Shown here in pieces: positions 33,545 to 42,599 of a stretch of 64,000 nucleotides of DNA (positions within the stretch are counted from its first letter, which is position 1; every line of letters starts with the position of its first letter). The stretch is from Arthrobacter silvisoli. GTDB lineage: Bacteria; Actinomycetota; Actinomycetes; Actinomycetales; Micrococcaceae. The position numbers and the translations under genes were made by a program. The notes under the pieces were generated by a model. It was not told the DNA's origin, did no database searches, and saw only the letters and a program-made list of their open reading frames with translations. The DNA is taken from assembly GCF_003369445.1 (NCBI RefSeq), contig NZ_QRCU01000062.1:39821-103820 (forward strand), given 5' to 3'.

Positions 33545-34718
33545 TGAGAGACTCCTTCGTGCGGGACGCGGCCGCCAGCTGTTCGCCGATGGTCCGTCCC
33601 AGCTTCTCGAGCAAGGTTCCTGCTTCCCTTATACATACTTCGACGTCGGATTCAAGGCTGGTCAGGGGGAGAACCTGCTGGAATCCGGAGTCGTTTTGCT
33701 GCTCCTGGCTCAGGGTGGTCCGGCCGCAGACGGCCACCACGGGAACACCCGCGGTTTCCGCCGCACGGGCCACGCCCATGGGGGTTTTGCCGAGCAGGCT
33801 TTGTTCGTCCAGGCTGCCTTCGCCGGTGATCACCAGATCGGCGCCTGCCAGTTGTTCGGCGAGGCCGGTGAATTCGAGGACGACGTCGATCCCCGGCCGG
33901 CGTGCCGCGCCCAGGACCGCGATGGCGGCGTAGCCCACGCCGCCGGCTGCGCCCGCGCCCGGTGCCTCGGCAGCACGCGGAGCGCGGTCGCCGATTTCTT
34001 CGCCGAGGACCTCGACGAAGCGCGCCAGGGCGGCGTCCAGCGCGGTGACATCTTCCGGCGTCGCGCCTTTCTGCGGACCGAACACCGCCGGGGCGCCGAG
34101 CGTCCCGAGGAGGGGATTGTCGACGTCGGACGCCAGGACGAAGCGGCTGGCCTCCAGGCGGACGTCCAGGCCGGAGAAGTCGATGCTGGCCAGGCGGGCC
34201 AGCGCACCGCCGCCGGGCGGGAGTTCGTTGCCGTCGGCGTCCAGCAGCCGGGCGCCGAGGCCCTGCAGCACGCCGGCGCCGCCGTCGGTGTTCGCACTGC
34301 CGCCGACGCCGAGGATGATCTTTCGGCAGCCCAGGTCCAAGGCGGCGCGGATGAGTTCGCCGGTGCCGATGCTGTTGGCTTCCTTGGCCGTTTCCGTAGA
34401 GGGACCTTCAGGGAGGAGGGCCAGCCCGGAGGCGGCCGCCATCTCGATGACGGCCTGGTTGCCGCGGACCGCGAAGTCCGCCGTCACCGGTTCGCCCAGT
34501 GGCCCGGTGACGGTGGCGCTGCGGCGGGTGAAGCCGGAGCCGACGGCGGCGTCAAGGGTTCCCTCGCCGCCGTCGGCCACTGGAATGAGCGTGGTCTCCA
34601 CCGTTCCCGCGGCACCCGCGGCGGCGAAACCGGCCGCCAGGCCGTCCGCCACGTGCCGGGCGACCTCGGGCGCGGACAGTGATCCCTTGAACTTGTCCGG
34701 GGCGATGACCACACGCAT
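33537..34718 (-). CDS. glxK: Glycerate kinase
   Basis: 393-residue type-I glycerate kinase that phosphorylates D-glycerate, the last step of the glyoxylate branch. Diagnostic: [70 protein letters not shown] and [17 protein letters not shown]. The start has AGGAGG 6 nt upstream. It lies between gcl and allB and overlaps allB by 8 bp. Whether the product is 2- or 3-phosphoglycerate cannot be read with certainty. Confidence 0.95.
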   Translation of the reverse strand: MRVVIAPDKFKGSLSAPEVARHVADGLAAGFAAAGAAGTVETTLIPVADGGEGTLDAAVGSGFTRRSATVTGPLGEPVTADFAVRGNQAVIEMAAASGLALLPEGPSTETAKEANSIGTGELIRAALDLGCRKIILGVGGSANTDGGAGVLQGLGARLLDADGNELPPGGGALARLASIDFSGLDVRLEASRFVLASDVDNPLLGTLGAPAVFGPQKGATPEDVTALDAALARFVEVLGEEIGDRAPRAAEAPGAGAAGGVGYAAIAVLGAARRPGIDVVLEFTGLAEQLAGADLVITGEGSLDEQSLLGKTPMGVARAAETAGVPVVAVCGRTTLSQEQQNDSGFQQVLPLTSLESDVEVCIREAGTLLEKLGRTIGEQLAAASRTKESLNV

Positions 34719-34759
34719 TCCGTACCTCCTTGTACTTTCCTGTTTGGTGCGTTCCGCGA

Positions 34760-36538
<1,779 letters not shown>

Positions 36539-36701
36539 TGTGTGCTCCTAAAGTCTTTGGGTGTGCCCCGTGCGTTCGCGGTTCGGGGCGGGTTTTGGGT
36601 GTGTCGGGCTGAGCCGCCGTCGATATTGCGTACGACGGCGGCTGCCCTGGTTGCTTGTGTTTCGCTCCTTGAGGAGCGGGTTGGCTTACTTGCGGCCGGG
36701 G

Positions 36702-37580
36702 TTACTTGCGGCCGGAGAGCTGCAGGACCTGCTTGAAGAGTCCCGAGTGGTCCAGGCCGCCGTCGCCCTGGTTGACAGTGGCGGCGACCAGCTGGGCGAC
36801 AGCTGCGCCGAGCGGGATGGAGACGTTGGCCTCGCGGGCCGCGGAGGTAACGATGCCCATGTCCTTGTGGTGCAGGGCGAGGCGGAAGCCGGGGTCGAAG
36901 TTGCGGTCGAGCATTTTCTGGCCCTTCTGGTCCAGGACCTTGGAGCCGGCCAGGCCGCCGCCGAGGACCTTGAGGGCGGCGTCGGTGTCCACGCCGTAGG
37001 CCTCCAGGAAGGCGATGGCTTCGCCGAGGACCTCGATGTTGACGGCCACGATCAGCTGGTTTGCAGCCTTGACGGTCTGGCCGGAGCCGGACGGGCCGAC
37101 GTGCACGATGGTCTTGCCGACGGCGTTGAGCACGTCCTGGGCAGCGGCGAAGTCTTCAGCGGAACCCCCCACCATGATGGAGAGGACGGCGTCGATGGCG
37201 CCCTGCTCGCCGCCGGACACCGGGGCGTCCAGCGGACGGATGCCGGCAGCCTTGGCGGCCTCGGCGAGGCGGACCGCGACGTCGGGGCGGATGGAGGAAG
37301 CGTCGATCCACAGGGTGCCCTGCTTGGCGTTGGCGAACACGCCCTCTTCGCCGCTGACTACGCCCTCAACATCGGGGGAGTCCGGCACCATGGTGATGAC
37401 GACGTCGGCGTCCTTCACGGCGTCGGCAATGCTGCTGGCACCCTTGCCGCCTTCGGAGACGAGCTTGTCGATCTTGTCCTGGCTGCGGTTGAAACCGGTG
37501 ACGGTGTGGCCGGCCTTGACGAGGTTGATGGCCATGGGCAGGCCCATGATTCCGAGGCCGATGACTGCAACGTTGCTCAT
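36702..37580 (-). CDS. glxR: Tartronate semialdehyde reductase
   Basis: 292-residue beta-hydroxyacid dehydrogenase that reduces tartronate semialdehyde (2-hydroxy-3-oxopropionate) to D-glycerate. VIGLGIMGLPMAINLVKAGHTVTGFNRS is the NAD(P) glycine loop, DAPVSGGEQGA the substrate-binding segment, and GPSGSGQTVKAANQLIV contains the catalytic Lys. Context between hyi and gcl confirms the role. The 163-bp gap to gcl is the largest in the operon and could hold a secondary promoter. Confidence 0.95.
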   Translation of the reverse strand: MSNVAVIGLGIMGLPMAINLVKAGHTVTGFNRSQDKIDKLVSEGGKGASSIADAVKDADVVITMVPDSPDVEGVVSGEEGVFANAKQGTLWIDASSIRPDVAVRLAEAAKAAGIRPLDAPVSGGEQGAIDAVLSIMVGGSAEDFAAAQDVLNAVGKTIVHVGPSGSGQTVKAANQLIVAVNIEVLGEAIAFLEAYGVDTDAALKVLGGGLAGSKVLDQKGQKMLDRNFDPGFRLALHHKDMGIVTSAAREANVSIPLGAAVAQLVAATVNQGDGGLDHSGLFKQVLQLSGRK

Positions 37581-37646
37581 TGTTGTTTCTCTTTCTGGAA
37601 GTCTTTTTAGCTCAGGTGTGCTGTGTGGCTTTTGCTTGGCAGACGC

Positions 37647-38447
37647 TTAGCGGGCGGCGCGTTCGCGGATGGCCCAGGCGAAGGCGGTTTCCTGCGGTTC
37701 CTTGTACTCGAGGCCGATGTAGCCGTCGTAGCCGAGTTCGCGGCTGCGGGCGATCCATTCGCCGAGCGGGAGTTCGCCGGTGCCGGGGGCGCCGCGGCCG
37801 GGGTTGTCGGCGATCTGGATGTGGCCGAAGTCCTTGGCGTGGTTCTCGATCACGGCGGCGACGTCGTCGCCGTTGACTGCCAGGTGGTAGAAGTCAGCCA
37901 GCAGCTTGACGTTCCCGACGCCGGACTCTTCCTTCACGCGGGCGATCACCTTCAGTGCGTCTTCCGCGGTGAGGAGCGGGTACTTGGGTGCGCCGCTGAC
38001 GGGTTCGAGGAGGACGGTGCCGCCGATGCGGGCCACGCCCTGGGCTGCCTTGGCGAGGTTCTCGGCGCCGATGGCGTCCTGCTCTTCGGCGGAGGCGCCG
38101 TCAACACGGTTGCCGTAGAGGGCGTTGAAGGCCTTGCAGCGGAGGCGTTCGCCGATGCCGGCGACGACGTCGATGTTGTCCTGGAATTCGGAGGAACGTG
38201 CGGGCCAGGAGACCAGGCCGCGGTCGCCGCCGGGCATGTTGCCGGCGTTGAAGTTCAGGCCGGTGAGCTGCACGCCGGCGTCCTTGATGGCGTTTTCGAA
38301 TTCGGTGACCTGGGCGTCGGTGGGGACGGAGGTGTCGAACGGCCACCAGAACTCGACGGCGTCAAAACCGGCGGCCTTGGCGGCGGCCGGGCGCTCGAGC
38401 AGGGGCAGCTCCGTCAGCAGGATGGAGCAGTTCACTGTGTACGTCAT
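37647..38447 (-). CDS. hyi: Hydroxypyruvate isomerase
   Basis: 266-residue TIM-barrel isomerase (AP endonuclease-2 fold) interconverting hydroxypyruvate and tartronate semialdehyde. TVNCSILLTELPLLERPAAAKAAGFDAVEFWWPF, QLTGLNFNAGNMPGGDRGL, VLLEPVSG, LLADFYHLAVNGDD (with a metal His/Asp) and GHIQIADNPGRGAPGTGELPLGEW match the Hyi family. It is the first gene of the ureide/glyoxylate operon, preceded by paired operator-like boxes at 38509-38544. Confidence 0.94.
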   Translation of the reverse strand: MTYTVNCSILLTELPLLERPAAAKAAGFDAVEFWWPFDTSVPTDAQVTEFENAIKDAGVQLTGLNFNAGNMPGGDRGLVSWPARSSEFQDNIDVVAGIGERLRCKAFNALYGNRVDGASAEEQDAIGAENLAKAAQGVARIGGTVLLEPVSGAPKYPLLTAEDALKVIARVKEESGVGNVKLLADFYHLAVNGDDVAAVIENHAKDFGHIQIADNPGRGAPGTGELPLGEWIARSRELGYDGYIGLEYKEPQETAFAWAIRERAAR

Positions 38448-38508
38448 CGTAGGTGTCCTTCCGAGGAGGGGCTTTGGATCGTGGTTCCGCTTGGCTTCAG
38501 TCTATAGT

Positions 38509-38544
38509 TTCCGCTTTGTGGAATTTAGATTCTGCTTTATGAAA
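38509..38544 (-). promoter_or_regulatory. Tandem IclR-type operator candidates upstream of hyi
   Basis: TTCCGCTTTGTGGAA (38509-38523) and TTCTGCTTTATGAAA (38530-38544) are two imperfect copies of one palindromic 15-mer, centres 21 bp apart (two helical turns). A partial third copy begins at 38485. The TTCCnnnnnnnGGAA symmetry is common for IclR-family sites. No iclR gene is in the window, so the regulator is inferred only by motif style. Confidence 0.55.
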
Positions 38545-39339
38545 AGTGTAGGGAAGGAGGGGTGAGGGAGTCAAGGGGAAGGCTGGGTTGGGATACCAAA
38601 GCTGCTTGTGCGGCAGGTGGGTGCCTAACCGGGGGGGGCTCACCGTTACGGTTGTAGAACGAATGAGTTCCTGGAGAAGCGCGGCGCCCCCGATTGCGAA
38701 GACTCTTCAGTCCATCGAGTATGTGGTGTCGTGCGCAGCCATTGCCGCTCATGAGCGTCTTGTGGGCACCAGCCAGAGGAGGAAGCACTCTTCTGGTGAG
38801 AATGACGATGCTTGTTGCCGCTGAACCAGTCGCCGAACGCGGCGCAGCGATGTTCAAGCGAACTTTGTACGGCTTCTTCGTCCTGCGGCGGATGATTCAG
38901 ATGTCTTCTTAGGGGAGTATGACCATACTGTAGGCGATCCGTTTCCTGTGATCTGTTCCTTGCCTACTGGGGGTGAGTGCAGATTGGGGGAAGACGCTGT
39001 CCGCGATAGCGGATCTGTGCCTTCCTTAGGCTTTGCGATGTTTTGCATGTCGTCTTGACAATGCTCGTCATCCAGAGAAACTGGCTTGTTTGAATACTCG
39101 CGACGGCGAAAGAACGCGAGGAATCAGACGGAATGAATTTGATTCCTAGTCATACCCGCGCTTGGAAATAGTCGATGATTGGAAGATTATCTCCTGCCAG
39201 AATGTGTCAACATGTTTATCCGTCTGCGGGCGGTGAAATCTGCTTTTCGGTCCCTGACCCCTGGACAGCCTGACGGTTGACGTCTTTGGGGTATGTCTCT
39301 TGAAGTACTTCAGTAAGCCATTGCAATTCTGAGAGTTTC
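38545..39339. other. 800-bp AT-richer intergenic stretch, left part of accessory insertion
   Basis: Between the ureide operon promoter and the deaminase gene. Base composition changes visibly toward AT compared with the flanks. I see no gene with a recognisable domain; a 65-residue minus-strand frame coupled to the deaminase is listed separately. Small inverted repeats are present (TCCGC-GATA-GCGGA near 39000; AGGAATCA / TGATTCCT at 39119-39147). No integrase, transposase or tRNA fragment was found. Confidence 0.5.
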
Positions 39340-39343
39340 TCAA
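39146..39343 (-). CDS. Possible small coupled ORF after deaminase
   Basis: 65-residue frame beginning with TTG at 39343, overlapping the deaminase stop as TTGA. The product is basic and hydrophilic (RNSQNCNGLLKYFKRHTPKT, SRFHRPQTDKHVDTFWQE). No family recognised, no ribosome site beyond the coupling, and such a short frame can occur by chance in AT-richer DNA. Included only because it would be cotranslated with the defence gene. Confidence 0.22.
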   Translation of the reverse strand: MRNSQNCNGLLKYFKRHTPKTSTVRLSRGQGPKSRFHRPQTDKHVDTFWQEIIFQSSTISKRGYD

Positions 39344-40923
39344 TGACCTGAACTTCGGATTTGTCCTTCATCGAAACGCTGGCCTCCTCTTTTCGGCTTC
39401 AAATTGGCATTGACATTTAACCGCAACGCTTGATGTACCTCCATTTCCCGGGCGACTGCTCCAGATAAAGGGTCGTGTCCAGCGAGGCGCATCCGGGCGT
39501 TGAGGCCATTATACTCACCAGAGAGGAATTCTTCTCTATTTATTCGTTCGAAAAGTCTAGGAAAGACGGTCCATGAGGCGCCCCAGAAAGGGCTAACTTC
39601 AACTCCCCCAGGCCGTGCCAAGGAATCTGGATACATCTCTGAAGCGAGGGATTTTGAATAGGGGTCAACGTACACAACCCGTCGAATTCCACTCCCGATT
39701 ATGAGTCGCATGCACATATGGCAGGGAAACGTGGTTGTATAAAGAGTTCCGTCTTGCGTGGATGAGGACGTCCGAGCGGCCTGGGTTATGGCGGACATCT
39801 CTGCATGAGATATTCTTCCAAATTCTATTAACGAATTGAACCTCAACTTCTTTAGGTCACCCCTATTTGCGTTCATTATTCGACGGCATTGCTCGTCAAG
39901 AGATAGGACTTGAAGTTCGGGAGAGAGCATGTTTCTTCGTGCAAGATAAGACACGAATTCTCTCATAGCACGATTCGTAATGCGTTTATTGAAGTTGTAG
40001 CCAAGCCTGAAGTCCCGGCTATCTCCATCATCTCCCTCCCAGTAATTTCCACCACCCGCCCGTGGTACTTCGTTTGTTCCCGTAACGATTATTTCCCCGG
40101 CGGGGGTTGTAACTGCGGCGCCGACTTGCCGTCCTGGATCTGAAGAACGGAACGCTGCTGCGTAAGCATGAAACATTCCCTGTTCATCTCGGGTTGGGGT
40201 TACGAATGGCTTTCCGAACAAAAGGCCTACAAGTCGGGACGTTTCGTTCTCAATGTCGGCATTCACATTAATGAAGTAGTCAGATAGCGAGTACGTGTCG
40301 CGAACGTGTTGTCCGCTTTCGTTTTCGCTATCCATTTGGTCTCGTGTAATAAGACGCATGGCCAGTCCCTGAATATCTGGATCCGTTGGGCGCTCATCCC
40401 TTAAGTCGCCGCATAATTTCGTCATTCTTGTAGCTTCGTCCTGCTGGGCGCCGACCAAAATGAATCGGCTTCCGTAGACATGCCGGAGTAGTTCTACTTC
40501 CTTTTCATGTTTTAACGTGCGGAGGATCCAGACGTGTCGCGACGATTGATCCTGGGGAATCCTCTGCTTATTTCGCTGAGACCAGATGCTTGCGATCCCA
40601 AGTGCGGCGAGGGCGCCGTTGTATTTCAGGCCCGCTCGCAATTCGTCTCCTGAATTCATCAGCTTTTCGGCAGTACATAGGTTGTCAGAAGTCGTTTGGC
40701 CCGTACCACCTATCTTGCGGTCGGTGACCAAGAGTCGGCTCAGCCGAATCATCGTGCTTCCATATTGGTATTGTCCGAGCTCCCGTCTGAGATGGAAGAA
40801 CAGGCTTTCGAGGTCAGTTCCAATCGGCGCCACGATTCCGATAACAATCTCGAAATCCCGTACTTCGGTGTCCTTCCCAGGAAATCCTCTGGGATCCGCG
40901 GACGGGGTGGACTCGTTATTCAT
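39340..40923 (-). CDS. Anti-phage dCTP/dCMP deaminase, DcdV-like
   Basis: 527-residue two-domain protein. Residues 1-235 form a P-loop-kinase-like domain (FEIVIGIVAPIGTDLESLFFHLRRELG; the usual GKS is replaced by GTDLES, as in this family; FILVGAQQDEATRMTKL and TRDQMDSE follow). Residues about 250-500 form a cytidine/dCMP deaminase domain: AAFRSSDPGRQVGAAVTTPAGEIIVTGTNEVPRAGGG, then the zinc site His373-Ala-Glu375 (ISHAEMSAI) and Pro-Cys401-His-Met-Cys404 (FPCHMCMRLIIGSGIRRVVYVDPY). This architecture is that of the phage-defence deaminases (dCTP deaminase of Tal et al.; DcdV of Vibrio cholerae), which deplete deoxycytidine nucleotides during infection. All zinc residues are intact. The gene is AT-richer than its surroundings. 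TATACC (40932-40937) 8 bp before the ATG and no Shine-Dalgarno suggest a leaderless mRNA. Confidence 0.88.
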   Translation of the reverse strand: MNNESTPSADPRGFPGKDTEVRDFEIVIGIVAPIGTDLESLFFHLRRELGQYQYGSTMIRLSRLLVTDRKIGGTGQTTSDNLCTAEKLMNSGDELRAGLKYNGALAALGIASIWSQRNKQRIPQDQSSRHVWILRTLKHEKEVELLRHVYGSRFILVGAQQDEATRMTKLCGDLRDERPTDPDIQGLAMRLITRDQMDSENESGQHVRDTYSLSDYFINVNADIENETSRLVGLLFGKPFVTPTRDEQGMFHAYAAAFRSSDPGRQVGAAVTTPAGEIIVTGTNEVPRAGGGNYWEGDDGDSRDFRLGYNFNKRITNRAMREFVSYLARRNMLSPELQVLSLDEQCRRIMNANRGDLKKLRFNSLIEFGRISHAEMSAITQAARTSSSTQDGTLYTTTFPCHMCMRLIIGSGIRRVVYVDPYSKSLASEMYPDSLARPGGVEVSPFWGASWTVFPRLFERINREEFLSGEYNGLNARMRLAGHDPLSGAVAREMEVHQALRLNVNANLKPKRGGQRFDEGQIRSSGH

Positions 40924-40980
40924 GGTGTGAGGGTATACGCCTTCCAGCTCCTTGCACAGGATTGTTGGCCGAAGTGTTCT

Positions 40981-41016
40981 GGCTGCCGAGGCCCGCGGCC
41001 TCAGTCTCCGGCAGCC
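40981..41016 (-). terminator. Nested hairpin upstream of deaminase gene
   Basis: GGCTGCCG (40981-40988) pairs with 41009-41016, enclosing GAGGCC-CGC-GGCCTC (40988-41002). Read on the minus strand it follows the decayed GntR fragment and precedes the deaminase by 58 bp. It may be the old terminator of the regulator gene or part of a structured leader/small RNA. Confidence 0.5.
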
Positions 41017-41055
41017 ACCGTAGAGACGCGCTAGCTCATTGAGGGGAGAGGCTCT

Positions 41056-41196
41056 TCACCGTGGAGCGGGGGGCGCGTTCGGCCGGGCCGTTTCCTTGAT
41101 GTGGCGAATCGCCTCGCGCACTGGCATCACGCTGGTGCCTGCCTGCACCGCCAAGTCCCGGTTTCGCAGGTAGGATTCAGCAAGGTCGCCGTTCAG
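41056..41196 (-). pseudogene. GntR-family HTH fragment
   Basis: The minus strand reads LNGDLAESYLRNRDLAVQAG, TSVMPVREAIRHIKETARPN, then a stop at 41056. This is the DNA-binding helix region of a GntR/FadR-type regulator (compare LNGDLAAGTPLRFKELAEQV and TSTMPVRQALRRLEAAG in the next fragment), cut off at both ends. No start codon and no effector domain are present. Confidence 0.7.
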
Positions 41197-41268
41197 GTTT
41201 CGCCGGAGCGCAAGCCGGGCTGCAGCCTAATGCCCCACTGAGGCCGAGAGCAGAAGCCTCCGAACCCG

Positions 41269-41886
41269 CTAGCCTTCGCGCTGTCCCGCCAAGGCTTCCT
41301 TGATGCGGTTGCGCGCATCCGTGAGGGAGGTGCCGCTGTTGTCGCGGCAGCATCGGCGTCGTTTCTTGCGTGCTGCGGCGAGCAGATCTGCCTGATAACG
41401 CCAGAGCGAATCGTCGCCGTCGGCAAGGCGTCCCTGAGCGCCGACGATCTTGTATGCCCGGCATTGGTGCCACAGGGTTTGGATCATCTACAGAAGTATG
41501 GGGTTGCCCGATGCGCCATAAAGGATCGAGGGTATGGCTTCGTCGTGGTCAAGGAGTGCGACCACTCGGCCCTCGGTAAATGCCGTGCGCAACAGATCGT
41601 ACTCGGCCTGCATCCGGTCGCAGTCTTCGGCTGAGATGTTCTGGCTGCCCAGCCGTGCGGCTTGCGGCTCGAGCATGCGCCGCACCTCGTAGACAGGGAC
41701 GAGTTCCTTGAGGGAAATCTCCTTCACGATGACACCCCTGCGGGGCGCACGTTCGGCCAGGCCGGCCGCTTCCAAGCGGCGGAGCGCCTGGCGAACGGGC
41801 ATTGTGCTCGTTCCTACCTGTTCGGCGAGCTCCTTGAAACGCAGGGGAGTGCCTGCCGCCAGGTCGCCGTTCAGTATCGCTTCGTG
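41269..41886 (-). pseudogene. GntR/FCD regulator broken by a stop codon
   Basis: From about 41886 the frame reads HEAILNGDLAAGTPLRFKEL, EQVGTSTMPVRQALRRLEAAG, then an FCD effector domain (YEVRRMLEPQAARLGSQNIS). An in-frame TAG at 41488-41490 replaces the usual LLR-M residue (PILL-stop-MIQTLWHQCRAYK); the same frame then continues to 41269 with TSLTDARNRIKEALAG. A short central part looks shifted (the ADAAA-like helix appears in another frame). The 5' end lacks a start and abuts the LysR fragment. The protein cannot be made. Confidence 0.78.
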
Positions 41887-41889
41887 AAC

Positions 41890-42212
41890 GCCGCGATCAT
41901 GGCGCTGAGCGGTTCGATGCCGGGGAGGGCATGGTGATGATGTCCGGCCTCCCGCTGCGGATGCCGCGCAAGGACTGGACGGCGTCGAGGTCCCGCGTCA
42001 CCAACCGGGCAGGTCCACCAGTTCCTTGCCCGCCTGCTGAGCACCGTGCGGCGGCCGATCCGGTGGAGCAGCGGGACGCCGAGTTCCTTTTCCAGGCTCG
42101 CGATCGTCTGGCTCAGGGACGGCTGCGCGATGAGCAAGTGTTCGGCGGCCCGGCTGGAGTCGTTGTGGTCGACGATGGGCGAGGAAATACTTGAGCTTCC
42201 GCGTCAGGCTTC
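41890..42212 (-). pseudogene. LysR-family fragment with several frameshifts
   Basis: Minus-strand frames in turn give RKLKYFLA, then (after one inserted base near 42185) the LysR HTH AEHLLIAQPSLSQTIASLEK and ELGVPLLHRIGRRTVLS, then in another frame RLVTRDLDAVQSLRGIRSGR and PDIITMPS, and again shifted GIEPLSAMIAAF, where it meets the GntR fragment. At least three frame changes within 320 bp and no effector domain mean the gene is dead. The junction with the GntR fragment suggests a deletion that removed most of LysR and the GntR start. Confidence 0.72.
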
Positions 42213-42599
42213 CTTTCCGGCAGGTATCCGGTTCGGCCGGTCCATTTCGTCGAGCAGTTCGGTGGCGGCCTAGGCTCGGTGACGCTTGGATTGGCCGACG
42301 GCACGAATCAGTGGACCTCCGGAAGTCTGAATAGCGGAGTCACTGTTTAGACTTTAGTGCTCAAATCTGAACAACGGCTCGACCATCGGCCCGCGCTGGT
42401 GCCTGTCGTCGTCGCGCTCTTCCTGGAGGCGACTGCGGCTCTGCGGCAGTATGCTGCCGATTTCTCGGCCGGGAGGCGGCAACATGCGAGTGCATGCAAG
42501 AATCGGCAAGTTGCTGCCGATATTGCTTGGAAGGTTCCCTTTGGCCTGCGAGAGCATGCACGAAGCGGCAAAATTTCGTTGATCCGCCGTTTTGGCGCC
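42213..42599. other. Intergenic region with imperfect repeats, right edge of insertion
   Basis: Between the LysR fragment and the ROK gene stop. It contains two 25-nt copies (42485-42509 and 42547-42571; begin TGCGAG, end CGGCAA) with 22 identities, 62 bp apart, and a CGGCAG-TATG-CTGCCG hairpin just before the first copy. No gene is recognisable. It could be the terminator region of the ROK operon or the scar of an integration event. Confidence 0.5.

Noticed and set aside
38537..39048. Short minus-strand frames in the left part of the insertion
   Set aside because: No domain, poor starts; likely chance frames in intergenic DNA.
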